This document shows positions 14,101 to 28,800 of a stretch of 64,000 nt of DNA, in pieces; the first letter of the stretch is position 1; every line of letters begins with the position of its first letter. Made by a program: the position numbers and the translations under genes. Below the pieces are notes generated by a model. The model had not been told where the DNA came from. It worked only from the letters and a program-made list of their open reading frames with translations, and ran no database searches. This stretch comes from Branchiostoma floridae. Lineage: Eukaryota; Chordata; Leptocardii; Amphioxiformes; Branchiostomatidae. The DNA lies in NCBI RefSeq assembly GCF_000003815.2, contig NC_049979.1, positions 13,145,560-13,209,559 on the forward strand, given 5' to 3'.

Positions 14101-17100
14101 GCGGGTCTTGACACCCCGATCGTCGTCCCGTTCAAACAATACTACCGCTATTATTATTGCTAACGTTATATATTATTTAATGACAGACAGTGTGTGTAAT
14201 GGAAAAATTTGGGGGGGAGGGCCATTGAAAAGTTTTTGGGGCGGGGGAAGGGCCATAGAAAAATTTTTGAGGGCGGGGGGAGGGCCAAAGAAAAATTTTT
14301 ACCAGACCCATTTTGCACCAGCCCTCCCCCCCGGTAAATATCGTTAAGTCCCTAAGCACTTAGCCTGTGTTTCACATACACAAGCTCTCGCTAGCTGAGC
14401 TAAATGACCCCCTCCTAGGGCGGCGGCAATCGTAGGGCCGGCCGCTAGGGGCGCGATTTTAGTCAGGCTACCTAAGCACTGATCTTTGTGGTCAATATGC
14501 AGTCGTAGTCATCAACATTTAAACGAATATCAATATCAATCATTTTTATCGACATAAGATTTGTATTTGGGTGAAAGTGTCAATAACAACCCTACTTGAG
14601 CACGTTGGCTGAGCCCCGCTCCACTGCTGGTTGGCCTGGCAGGTCCGCCTGGCGTCACCTTGCAGCTCGTACCCAGTGTCACAGGTGAAGGTCGTGACGT
14701 CACCATAGGCGTGTCCACCGGTGACTTGTCCGTGGGATGGAGATGAGAGTCGCTGACAGAGCTTTCCTGAAATAATCAAATCAGAAATATAGCAAAATAT
14801 CAGGCTTTTCTTCAAATGGTACACAATGAAAATTGAAAGTATTTCATCCATGCAATACACTCATACAGCAATGTTTTCACCCCGCCCATTACCCCCCCCC
14901 CCCCCCCCCCCAAGAAACTGAAGGGAGCATGTTCGCTGAGAACCTGTCCAGCCTTGGTTGGCCTGACATGTCCTACTTTATAAACGAAACACATGTAATT
15001 CATGACAGGTGGAACATAAACGGATACCAAACATGCACATTTTGATTTGATTTGCATAGTTGATACTAAAATGGCAAACCGCATGACGTTAAAAATGCTG
15101 GGAACCTGTGACATGTGTTAGTTGAAGTTAAAAATTACCATGCACAAACTATGGAAATTTATGATACATTTGCATGAAATGTAGTTCACGGAGGTATGAG
15201 TTCGTCGAATTCTAGTTAAGTCTGTTTCCTCCCACAAACATACTGGAGTCACCTTACGCTTTGCCGTGACCTCGAAATCCCACATCAACAACACATTGTT
15301 CAAAATTTCCAAAAGCTCAGCCACTTTTAAAGGCTTCAAATCCAAACTCTGTCTGTTCTGGAAACCTTGTACAAATCATTCATTCATCCCTGGTTCGAAT
15401 AGGGTGATGACGTTTGGCACAGCTGCACATGTGAAGAATTATGACTTCACAAGAAAGAATACGACTTCACTGTAGCAGGCGCTACCAAAGGATCGTCGTA
15501 CTCTTTAACTCGCAAAAAAATCGGTTGGGAGATATTGTCAGACAGGAGGCACATTAATAGACTTTAACTGTTTTTCAATGTCATTCATGGTGTTACTCAT
15601 TATATGTAATCATGTAAAACATTTCATAACGTGTACGTACGACCTTCGTAACAAAAGGAATCTAGGATCACTGAATGCTTAAACAGACGGTTTTGCTTGT
15701 CTTTTGTTCCCTACTAATTAAGTCAATGGAACAATTTAAACGAGGCAATTCGTAGTTATAGCCATACCAGGTTTAGTCATCTCAGTCATGGTCCCAAATA
15801 TACCTGTGCACTTTTGGCACGTTTTCGCATCGGCACCTACGTCTCTCTCCTTTCTTACTTAACTGTCCATTACACAGTAATTAACGTCTTATTCTCCTCG
15901 GACAACTTTCAAGGACCGCAGGGCACATTTTCGAAATTCATTCTCTTTCTGAAGGTGCTATAAAACATGCACTACTTTACGGATCTTCTCTTGGTGCCTC
16001 TTCTACAAATTTTAAGATTAGAATTTCATTGTCCAAACTGCACGTTTTCACCCTCATTAATTACAGAACTTGGATTGCACTTTCTGTGTCCTACAATAGC
16101 ACATTGGGAGGGGAGTCGGGATGTGCGCTGTTAGAAGAAAATGACCCGTCTAATTTATTCCATGTTAGACTTGCATACATTTGTTGGTTCACATAACGTT
16201 ACCTTTGTTAGTTTAAGTCTGTTTTTGTTCGATTGCAACGTTAACACAACTTGTCTTAACTTAAGCGCGCCGCCATCAATACATTCAGGCCTTCTCGAGT
16301 TATGGTGTTTACGCACACACACACAAACACACACAAACACTGCTGCCAGAGATAATAAAAAAGTGTGTTGCTTACTTGTACATCTAGGCTGGGTGCCGCT
16401 CCAGGCCCTGTTAGCCTGGCACGTGCGTCTGGAACTGCCCCGCAGGCTGTAGCCGGAATGGCAGCCAAACGTCACTCTGTTACCGTAGTAGTAGCTGCCA
16501 GATATGGTGCCGTGAGATGGAGCACTGAGGGTGGGGCATCTTATTCCTGTTAGGGTTGTAGTTATATTCGCCAGCGAATATTATGAGATTGCTTACTTGG
16601 GTCTGTATGTAGGTCAACAACATATAAGTCGAGAAATTGTGGATGGAACTTTTTGATTTTTTGTAGGTGTGTAGCGGTTGTCGAAAGGCATGCCTAGTTT
16701 GAAAATGGTTTACCTGGCGTTTTCCTACGGTACAGCAGCGAGCTTTGTATTTTTTCGAGGTTTGTTTCGAGAAGCATAACTCAAAATGCAGCTGGGCGAT
16801 TTCTACGATATTTGGCAGGTGTGTAGCGGTTGTGTAAAGGATTGTCATGTGCGAGAATGGTTTAGCTAGCTTTTACCTATGGTGCTGTATCGGGATTTGT
16901 ATGTAATTGCGTTTGTCTGTTAACACGATAACTCGAGATGTTCTACATGGATGCTAATGATATTTTGTTGATAGGTAGGGGACACAGAAAGGAAGGTCAA
17001 GTTCGATAATGGGCCTCCTGGCGACTTGTTTTGGTACTGCAAGTGAGCGTCAAAGCTTGCGCCTAAATTTTCCAGAAGTGCCATGTTCATGATTTTTAAG

Positions 17101-20100
17101 TGGTGGATAGCTGTTGGGACTAGGAGTGAATGGTGTAATTTTGGGCCCCCTAGCAGCTTGTTTGGAACTGCAGTGGGTCTTATAGTTCGTAACTTTTAAG
17201 AAGGATAACTGCAGAGGGGATTGATGGATATTCTTTGCTCTTGGTAGGTAGGTACTTAGGGTGATTATCAACATAATGAGATGCTAATTATGTAAACCGC
17301 GATCTACTTAATATAATTACTTTAACTTATACTGGAGAAGAATATCCCTTACAAAAGTGTCACCCTAGCCTGATCTCCTTCCCCTAAAAGGGCCAGTCAC
17401 AGCAAATTAACCCCCTGCCCTCAGCCTCCTGGCCTCAGCAGGGAGATGACCCCTCAACTCAAAGACAAATCAAAGGTGGAGCAGAACTAATCGCCATGGC
17501 AGACCGTGGCAGGGATGTCAGTTCCCAGTAATTGGAGATGCCTTGAATTTACAAGTTTGGATCTTTGGTAACCTAAATGCTGTTCATAGAATTTAGTTTT
17601 GAATAGCTAATGGTGAGCATGACATAACTTTGAGACAATCAAATGTAAGGAACTTATTCCTATGTACTAAATAGAGGATTGCTTCTGTTACCAATCTAAT
17701 CAGAGATGTGATTAACAGATTAGCCTGATGATGCACATGTCATTGACCTGTTAATTGTTTGCAGTGGAGAGAAGCATGAACAAGTGTCTTTAGGCTCCGA
17801 GGTTTATATTCAAACCAAGTAAGCTCATTAGAAGTCTTTCTGCTTGGAGCAAAATATATTTCTGGTGACATTATAATATGAGCCAGTGGTCAAGTGGCAT
17901 TTTCAGTCAAGGCTGGGAAGATTAGCAGTGTTAATAGGCAATCAAACAGGCCTTCTTTCTTATCATTATTATCCATGCTATGATATTGGTAGCACATTTG
18001 TTGTTAGTAGCTTAAAGAGCATGACACTAGTACTTTTTTTAGAGTCCAAATACCCAGGTCTAACAGTCAGTCAATTAGTCGACACCGGACATCAACTCGG
18101 GAAGCTTGCTGGACCCTTATAACAGTGATCCATTCATTATACTCCAAAAAGGCTCTGAGTATCTAGAGATTATTTTATGTTTGCGCATAGAGAAATGTCT
18201 CGGTACCAGAGTGATGCATGCTAGTTCTAACAGCTTGGCCAAGTTTTATAGCAGATGAGAGGAGTTACACAGAGAAATATCTGACCATCTATTACTTCAA
18301 GCCATACCAGAACTTCAAATGAAGAAGGTGAATCCTCGGGGGGTGGGGGGGGGTGGGTGTCATATACCGCCATGGCTACTGTCCAACTTCTATGAAGAGC
18401 TTGCTCCTGTAATGTGCAATATCTACAATGCATGCTTACAACATTCCCTTACAATGGACAGAAGAACTGGTAGTGCCAGTACCGAAGGTGACCAGGCCCA
18501 AAGGTCTTGAAGATTTCAGGTGCATTTCCCTAACGAGCTATCTGGGTAAGGTGTACGAGGTGTTTCTCCGGGACTTATTGCTACAGGACACAAATCACCT
18601 GATTCATTACTCTCAGCATGGTTTCAGAAAGTCTCTGCACTCATCCAGACAACGCAATCCTGGTTTGATGCGGTTAACAGTTCTCCTAATGCAAGTGAGC
18701 ATCACTTAGAACTAAATAGGTTGGTATCGTAGGGTAGAGTGACAGCAATTAGTTACTGTGCCTAGCAACCGCCGGGTCCTCTCAGTTCTGTGATATCCTT
18801 TGTCAGCTGGCCGAAGAAGGCTTGCACTGGGAGATCGAATAAACACGATATTTCGCTGTTACTCTGTTTTATAATGTTTTTACAGCGCTTTTCTATAGTG
18901 TCATTTTTAATGACACAGTCTTGTGAAAACGTTTTTTTGCTATTGGTCTGTTTTATTAAGTTTTTACTGCGCTTTTCTATAACTTTGTCATTCTAAAGAC
19001 ACAGTCTTCTGAACACGTATTTTTGCTATTACTGTGTTTTATAAAGTTTTTACAGCGCTTTTCTATGTGTCATTCTAAAGACACATTTACTTAACAGACA
19101 TACATGTATGGATATCTATAGGTATGAATAAGTCAACATATTGAGTATAGCATGTCCTTTACACTATTGGTTCTACAGTATAAGCATTTGTGGATATATT
19201 TTCCTATAACATAAACACACAGTACTGGTGCTGGTGTTCCTGCAATGAAACCCTCCCAGAGGGTCAGCCAGCCAGCAGACAGGCCGACCTGGGGTCACTG
19301 GTAGGGTTGGAGCAATTACTATGCCTGTCAATCAGCTATTTTGTCTTTGCGGGGCTATGGATGGGGGGATCTGAGTAGCCTGGCGTGATAGCCAGCCAGG
19401 TAGACTGTGTAAAATACCTCTGACTTAACTCGCGATTGCAAAACTTTACTTACTATTTTCATGAGATGGACACAAACATTCACCAAGGTAGGGCCGTAAC
19501 AATCCTTACGTATGACCCTTAGATAACCCTTAGATGACCTATTATCTAATACATAGGCCAGTCACTCAAAGTTTGTTCATTATTTCTTTTTTTACGAAAA
19601 AACTGCAATGTACATTTTGTAGAGTGATATCTTATCTAAAACTAAAGACCTAGCCTAACCTAGCCTAACTAAAGACCTTACATCCAGCTTTGCTATATTA
19701 ACATCTCGTATTAAGCTGTATTTGGTGCTTAGCTGGCCCATTATAGCCATAATTACATACATTAATCATTGAGAAACAACGACCTTCGATAAAAAATGTT
19801 TATTTGGCGAATATGTGTGTTCGAGGAACTCTAGTTAATGACATGATTTCAGTTTCCACCGATCGGACAAGGTGAGTATAAGTATTAAATCAATACGTCT
19901 ACAGCCGGGTGATGCCGATAAATGTGATAAAAAAATCGCCTTGTCAAGTTCCTCTGGGCGAATTCAAAACAGCTTTTATTACCTTTGCCAGAATGGCTAA
20001 GGTTATGTTTTGGGCTTGTGAGTCTGTGTGTCTGTGTGTCTGTCTGTTAACAGCATAACTCGAGAAGCCTTGGATGTATCCCGATGATATTTGGTAGGTG

Positions 20101-22766
20101 GGTAGGGGTCGGGAAAACGAAGGTCAAGTTCGATAATGGGCCCCCTAGCGGCTTGCTAAGGTACTGCAGCAGAACCTCAATTTTTGATATCTCGTGTTCT
20201 GGACATGCTGTGATCATGATTTTTGAGTGGTAGATAGCCCTCGAAGCAGAGAGTAAGTGCTGTGAGTTTGGGCCCCCTAGCGGCTTTTTTGGAACTGCAG
20301 GCGCCGGTTTCCTTTCAAACTTTGGATGAGAATAACTCTACAACGTGTTGACGGATCTTCATGATTTTTGGTATGTAGATAGAATGAGTGATGACTTACA
20401 TAATGGTATACTAATTATGCAAATCAGCAGCTAATTTGCATAATTAATGAGGAAAAATTATAAATCCACTACATTCCATGATAGGACTTTCAAAGTTGTC
20501 ACATATGTAGCTGGGAAGGAGAGAAATGTCGACAGATATCAATTATGCAAATGATGGCCTCATTTGCATAATTAATGAGAAAATATGTTGACGGATCATC
20601 ATGTTTTTTTGTATGTAGGTAGCGTAAGTGAAGACCTACATAATGAGATAACAATTATGCAAATCAACAGCTAATTTGCATAATTAATGAGGCTATCTTA
20701 TAAATTCACTACATCCCATGATAGGGCTTTAAAACTTGTCACATATGTAGCTGAGAAAGAGAGAAATGTCAATACATATTCATCATGCAAATGATGATCT
20801 CATTTGCATAATTAATGAGAAAATATTAACGTGTTGACGGATCGTCATGATTTTCGGCATGTAGATAGCCTAAATGAAGACTTATATAATGTGATACTTA
20901 TTATGCAAGTTAACAGCTAATTTGCATAATTGATTAAGAAAAGTTCATAAATCCACTGCATTCCATTATAGTACTTTCATCAAAGTTGTCACATATGTAG
21001 CTGAAGAAAGAAGGAAGAGAGTAAGAGGTGTATTTAAAGACTTTGAAAGAGAATAAGTCAAGAATGGATCAAAGGATCATCATGATTTTTGGTATGCTGA
21101 TAGCTTAAGTAATGCTTGATACAATTTGTTATCAATTGATTGTAAATTGGGATCTAATTTGCATAATAAATGCCGAAATTTTATAAACCAACTCCAAGCA
21201 TTTAATTATAAAGAAAATGAAATGAGTAATGCATTTGTCTAAAGACATCATTCTACATAACAAACCTGGTTTATTTGGCAAAGGTATGTGTTCGTTGAAC
21301 TCTAGTTAAAGATAAAATGAAATTTTGTGACGAGCGACCAAGAGGCCTATTTCACATATGATACCAAAGACAACAAATACAACAAATGTTTGAAGACATC
21401 ATACATTCACGAGATATTTAGGGCTTTGTAAATTTCCTGTTTCATCTTGTCTAATTGATTAGGGAAGTAAGGTTGTAATTACCGTAATCTATTTCAGTTG
21501 ATACATGTTGTATTCTTGATCTAAATTCTATGCATTGTATGTTTGAAAGTCCTATCCTTTGAAATTTTACCAATTTATCAATAGTTATACAAATTAGGCC
21601 ACAGTAACTACATTTTATGGATGGCATAAGCGTGCATTAATTTTCGCCTGATTTCAGAAAAAAAAGCAAGAATTTTTTTCTTCTGCAGGGATGGTCAACA
21701 TGACGATAAAGTAGCAAAATGAGCAAATATGTTGTGTTGTAGCCTGATAATTGTTCCTGTAGAAGTGGAACCTGCGAGGTACACAGGACTGCAGTTGAAG
21801 AAATGATACTTCTTATACCGGATAGTTGTAAACGTGGAATATGGGAGCCATGAGTGTGGTTAACAACTTTGTTGGTGATGCCAGTCTACCACACTAGTGT
21901 CACATTTGCCACACCAGTACATGTCTTGCATACAGGAATGAATGCCTTGTTGGCTCTGATACCATGTTTTGTCCCTTTTATTCTTGTTACAACATTCATC
22001 ACAACTTTATGATTGTTTCTATTTTTGAAAATGTAGCCATCTTGTTTTTTTTCCACCCATCTTGTGTTTTTTTCGCCATATCGCACTATTTTTGCAGTCT
22101 GCAGAGGATGTCATCCATAAAATTTACTTGCTGTGGCCTAACCTACATTTACATGGTGTATGCATGGTAGTCTTCACCTTAACTAAGTTACGCTTGTCAC
22201 AAGTATGAATTTGTCATAATTCGCCAATAACCAGTTTGAATATTTACACTTAAAAATGCAAATAATTTGCATAGTAAGTATCTGTTGATGTCCCCTCTAT
22301 CAAAAAGGTTGCATTTGCTATATGTATTGAACCATCTTATGGAAAACATTGGAACTATAGAATTTCCTCATTAATTCTATAACTTAGATGTGAATTTGCA
22401 TAATTGCGTAACTGAATAGTTGCTGTCTCTGTTAACCCTGTCTGACTGCCAAACATTTCCGAAAACCATTTATTTGTTAACTTCTCTTCTTTGGAAGCTT
22501 TTAACAATAACTCCCATTCAGTTCCAGGAAAAGCTGCTAGGAGGCCCAAGTCTACATAATTTTTTCATGAGCACAAGAGCTATCTACATGTTTGTACCAC
22601 TCTAATTTGATGACCGTATCGTCTTCAGAGCTTAAGGTGCAAAATCCGAAAGTTCCGCTGAAGTACTATAATAAGCCGCTAGGGAGCCTGTCATCTTATC
22701 ATTTCGTGGTCTCATCAAGGCCTACACGCATACTAAATATCGATTCATTCAGGCCTTCTCGAGTTC

Positions 22767-22825
<59 letters not shown>

Positions 22826-25800
22826 TCCATACAGACAAACAAAAGCGCTGCTGCCTAAGAAATTACCTCCATTTTTCATAGAGGTAGTAAAAAGTGTGTT
22901 GCTTACTTGTACATCTAGGCTGGGTGCCGCTCCAGGCCCTGTTAGCCTGGCACGTTCGTCTGGAACTGCCCCGCAGGCTGTAGCCGGAATGGCAGCCAAA
23001 CGTCACTCTGTTACCGTAGTAGTAGCTGCCAGATATGGTGCCGTGAGATGGAGCACTGAGGGTGGGGCATCTTATTCCTGTTAGGGTTGTAGTTAATGAC
23101 ATGATTTCAGTTTCCACCGATCGGACAAGGTGAGTATAAGTAATCAATATGTCTACAGCCGGGTGATAAATGTGATAAAAAATCGCCTTGTCAAGTTCCT
23201 CTGGGCGAATTCAAAACAGCTTTTATTAAAGAAAACATAAACTTCTTGGCAAAAGTGACAATGCAATTATGTACACTGTTGTGATACTTCCCAGCGCAAC
23301 TTTCATTGTGCTTTGTCAAAATCATGTAGTCTCTACCAGACTCTGGCCTGGCCGAATAGTAAATTATGATAGGGGCCTTTGGCCAAGTGTCTATTGACAT
23401 TTCTCTCTTTCTCAGTTACATATGTGACAAGTTTAAAAGTCCTATCATGCACTGCAGTGGGTTTATAAACTTTCCTCATTAAAGATGCAAATTATAACTG
23501 ATGATTTGCATTATGTATGGCATCCCTTAGGCTATCTACGTACAAAAAATCATGACGATCCGTCAATACATTAACATTTGAGGTCGTCATTTGCATAATT
23601 AACATGTATTGACATTTCTGTTTTTCTCAGTTACATATGTGACAAGTTTGAAAGTCCTATCATGGAATGCAGTGGATTTGTAAACTTTCCTCATTATTTA
23701 TGTAAATTTGCTGTTAATTTGCATAATAAGTATCCCAATATCTACTTCGGCTATCTACATACCAAAAATCAGGATAATCCGTCAACATGTTCATGTTTTC
23801 TCATTAATTCTGTAAATGAGGTCGTCGTTTGCATAATTAATGTGTATTGCACATTTCTCTTTCTAGCTACATATGTGACAAGTTTGAAAGTCCTATCATA
23901 GAATTCAGTGGATTTACATGTATGAACTTTCCTTATTAATTATGCAAATTAGTTGCTGATTTGCATAATAAATATTATATTATGAAAGTCATCACTTAGG
24001 CTATCTACCTCTCAAAAATCACGACCACAGCATGTTCAGAACACAATATGTCACAAATTGAAGTTTTGCTGCAGTACCTTAGGAAGCCGCTAGGGGGCCC
24101 ATTATCGAACTCGACCTTCGTTTTCCTGACCCCTACCCACCTATCAAATTATCATCACAAATCATTCCATCCATCGACCAACGTTTAAAAGATATGTACC
24201 TTCAATCTTTCGTGACAGCATTACGCAACAACAACAAATTACGAACATACAGATTACTTAAGACTACTTACAACGACGAGAAATACTTAAAGATTGCAAA
24301 CATTCGGCACAGAACAGCCATCACAAAGCTCCGTATTAGTTCACACAAACTCCACATTGAAAAAGGCCGACATAACCACATTCCTCTGGAACAAAGAATT
24401 TGCCAATACTGTAACTTGAATAAGATAGAGGATGAATGTCACTTTATTGTTGAATGTACCTTATACAACAACGAAAGAAACGCCCTTTTTGAAAATATAC
24501 AACTTATGTTTCCTAATTTCCGATACTTGAATACCACGGAAAAATTCATATTTCTCATGCAATTAGACAAGCCATACATTATTGATTCCATCTGTCCTTA
24601 TATTTATAACTGTTTTAAGAAGCGAGAAGAAGTTGAACTTGTTCATACTAGAATGTATTAGCATATGTAGAGATGATAAGATACCTTTTTCTTCTGTCAA
24701 AATTGTACCTTATCACTAGCGCCACGACCTGTACTTAGCTTGTTTGAGCACAAATGTACAATAAAGGTCATTCATTCATTCAAAATATTATCAGGATCCA
24801 TTCAAGGTTTCTCCAGTTATGTATTCCACAAATGGCCGCACACACTCGGCCCGCTACCGTCCTGGCAAAAGATGCCACGCCATTCATTTTCAAACTCGAC
24901 CTTCCTTTCCGCAACCGCTACTCACACACCAAGTATCATGAAAATCCATACACAGCTTCTCGGGTTATATGCTGGCTGTTGGCATGGATTTATGAACTTT
25001 CCTCATTAATTATGCAAATTAGATGTTGATTTGCATAATTAATATAAATTATGTAAGTCATCACTCATTCTATCTACATACCAAAAATCCTGATGATCCG
25101 TCAACACGTTCTCGAGTTATTCTTGTCCAAAGTTTGAAAGGAAATCAGTGCCTGCAGTTAAAAAAAGCCGCTAGGGGGTCCAAATTCACAGCACTTACAC
25201 TCTGCCCCAAGGGCTATCTACCACTCAAAAATCATGACCACATCATGTCCAGAACACGAAGTGTCAAAATTAAATTTTTGCTGCAGTACCTTAGGCAGCC
25301 GCTAGGGGGCCCATTATCAAACTTGACCTTCGTTTTCCTGACCCGTACCCACCTACCAAATATTATCAGGATCCATTCAAGGCTTCTAGAGTTATGCTGT
25401 TCACAAGAAAGCGGACGCACACGTTCGGCCCGCTACCGTCCTGACGAAAAAAGGCTACGCCAAGCATTTTCGAACACGACTTTCCTTTCCGCAACCGCAA
25501 GTCAAATACCAAATATCATTAAAATCCATACACTGCTTCTCGAGTTATATGCTGTTGACCTACATATACGGACACAACATGAGGCCCTAACCGAAAATAT
25601 AACCTTCTTGGCGAAGGTAAAAATGAAATTTCGTTACAAGCGACAACGAGGCCCTGCAAAAACTTTCTGTTTCATCTTGTTTCATTGATTATTGAAGTAA
25701 GGTTGTAATCATCGTAATCTATTTCCTCAGCATCTCCATGAAAATGGACATATTGTTTTGGGTGTTTCTGTGTGTGTTTAAGTCTTTGTGTGTGTTTGTT

Positions 25801-28800
25801 ACCTTCGCCAAGAAGGTCATGTTTTCGGTAGCGTTTGTGTGTTTGTGTGTAGAAAACCAGCATAACTCTAGAACGCCTGAATAAATTGTATTGATATTTG
25901 GTATGTGGATATCTTGATTAGACTGAAACGAATAGATTTTGAGCCCCCCTGCGGAATGTGACGGTACTATACCAGAACTTCCGGATTTGATATATCGAGT
26001 TCTGGACAAGCTGTGGTCATGATGTTTGGGTGGTAGATAGCTCTTGGGGCAGAGAGTAAGTGGTGTAGGTTTGGGCACCCTAGTTTTCCCCCTAGTTACC
26101 TGCATGTATGCAGGTATGGTTTTGATGCTGGTGGGAACTTTTCGGTAGCCGGGGATGTAGGGCGCTGTATCTCGTGAACGGATGGTGCGAGCACGACGAT
26201 TTTTGGTACGTGGGTTGGGGGTGGTAGCCTGACACTCAGGTTTGATTTTGGGCCTCCTGGTGTTTGAACTTGACATTGCAGGTGGCATTTTTGGTGTTTT
26301 TGGGGCACTTTTGGCGCTGTGTGTCCGGAACGATACGCGCGATTGCAACGATTTTTGGTGCATGGGTGGGGGGTTGTTGCCTGTTGCCTAGGATTGACTT
26401 TGGGCCTTGTCGCGTTTGAACTTGACCCGGCAGGTCGAATTTTGTGTCCGGGAGGGGTGTTTCCGGAGTTATTTCTTCTGAACGGCTGGTGCTGGCGCGA
26501 TGATATTTGGCACATGTGTCGGCGGTGGCTGAATAATGCTCAATTTTGATTTTGGCGCCCTTGGTGCTTGAACTTGACCTTTTAGGTTACCTTTTGTGCG
26601 GGCACGGGGCGTGCGCTGTATCTCCGGAACGCAAGGTGCCATTGTGTTGCCATTTGGTACGTGAGTTGTTTGTGGTGTCCTGGTGGTCAGGTTTGATTTT
26701 GGGCCTCCTAGTGCTTGAACTTGATACTGTATAGGTTGACCCTGTTTTAGTGTGGTTGGGGCATCCTCCCAATATCTGCTTGGTTTTAAAAACAGATTAT
26801 GGTTGGGTGTAGAACCATCATCTGGCCTGGGCTACCTTCAATGTATCAGGTTACTTAGTGGCACTGACAGTTTGCCAGATGACAGGAGTGTGCCAGATTA
26901 TATATCTGTTGGTCAGGTATAATTGGAGTTTGCTTATTACTCTTTGTGGTGTTTCTAGAGCTGTATAGTACTGAGTTTTAAGTTCCAGTACAAGTTCCTT
27001 TACCCTGTTGGCAATCATGGTTGAACTTGAACTTAAACAGAAGAAGATGCAATTTTCTAATGTGGAGGAGAACTGTATAGAGTGTGGGCATAAGAGAAAG
27101 GTATGTGTATGATTTGTCCTGTGTTTCTTTTTGTTTCTTTGGTAATGCCATTTCCATACTGTATACAGGTAATTTGTTGTTTTGGGCTAGTCATATTCGC
27201 TTGGTTTTTGGGCCTGCTTAATCTATGGTACAGGCAGGGTTAAGTGGTGGAGGCTTAGCTTTGTTCTGTTTTAAATTCAGTATCGTTTGTTGCATTTTGT
27301 CGCGGCAAATATATGATGAAATTCCCCTTCTAAGCAACTGCTCATTGGTTTGCGGAGATGTTTGCTGGGTGTTTGCTTTGACTACAACAGCTTCTGAACT
27401 TTTCAAAGCTTCCATTGCCAGCAGCTTGCCATCTATAAATGGGATTGACAAGGACATTTTTCATAGTAAATTATGCTGTTAAATTTGGCTTAGATACTAC
27501 AGGAGATTTAGGTTTGGGTTGGATGGATTGAATGAAAATATCATACCACCCTGGGGACTAACTGTTGCTGCTGCATGGGGGCTACCACTATTCTTGTTGT
27601 CTAATGTCTATGGAACTACAGATAAAAGTATCATTGGTCAAATTATGCGAGTAACATTCCGATGTCAAGTGAATAACACCCCAGAAATAAATCTTTAATG
27701 AACATCATTGGAAGAACACAAACCAAGGAGACTTAGCAGCTGCATTAGGTCAGTACATTGAAATAGGAAGATATTAGTATATCATGTGACAGAGTAACTA
27801 CATGTGCATGGGCCATCTGAGACAAAAAAAGGTAGCGTCTCAACAACTTCAAAGTACTGTGGTTGGTTACATACTTAAGAAATCCAAAATAAGTAATGTT
27901 CATCCCTGTCCAAACTTACAAATTCAGAAAATGGAATTTCAGAGTCAGACTTTTGCATGGTGCACAACCAACACAGTAAAAAGCTCATTTTTCCAACCAC
28001 GTACCACAGACAAAAAGGCAAAAATACACAATAGGTCTACAGAAACCCAATACATTTCATGCAGGCCTGAGGTCTACGAACTCTTGTTTTACATTTGTGG
28101 TCAATAAAACTTGAGAACCTCTGGATGGATTGTGGTGATATTTGGTAAGTGGATAGGAACTGGGAAAACAAAGTTCAAGGTCGATATTTGGCCCCCTGGT
28201 ATGTGACATTGGTACTGCAGCAGAGATTCAGGTTTTTGTATCTTTTGACCTGGACATGCTATGGTCGTGATACTTTGGTGGCAGATAGCTTGTGATGTAA
28301 GGAAGAAATTGTATACGTTTTAGCCCCCTAGCAGCTTGCTCTGAACCTTGATCTGCATAATCTGTATTAAATTTTACCGTCTTTGTTACCGGTGCCTGAC
28401 TGGCCAAAATGGCGAAAATCCCTTTGTTTACTTGTCCTCTTCGGGATAAACAAAAACGCCCCTTAAGTTACAGAAAAAGCTGCTAGGAGACACAAATCCA
28501 TATAGAGGCTTTAGAGGCGTTATTCGTCCATTAGCAGAGATACAAACATATTGTAAAATGTTACTCTTCCTGGACATAAAAATACACAAATGACATAACG
28601 TTACACATACAGATACGTGCAAATACAGTGCAAATCAATCAGTGCATACAATTATTTACAATGAAAGTCGTTCCATGTGGATATGGCTCTGTATGTAAAA
28701 GTTCTCTTCAAAGCGTTAGTCCTTGGTTTTGGTAGTCTGTATGTGTGATTGCTGGCATGACGTGTCTTGTAACTGTGTTGCTGTGTGACAGGAGTCAGGT

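Larger units (their letters stand above)
16563..19835 (+). mobile_element. Helentron-like element with a mapped empty site
   Basis: Starts with TATTCGCCAGCGAATA and ends TTTGGCGAATATG...GAACTCTAGT. TATTCGCCA at the start is the complement of TGGCGAATA near the end, an asymmetric inverted repeat. The uninterrupted site is present at 11340-11360, 23078-23100 and 29576-29600 (GTAGTTAATGACATG), so the ends are known to within a few bases, with no target duplication and insertion consistent with between two T bases. Contains a decayed RT fragment and a tandem repeat. Confidence 0.75.

Noticed and set aside
25719-26515. Long minus-strand frames (214 and 139 codons) rich in Pro, Arg and Thr
   Set aside because: Translations of a tandemly repeated non-coding segment; composition and repetition are not protein-like.
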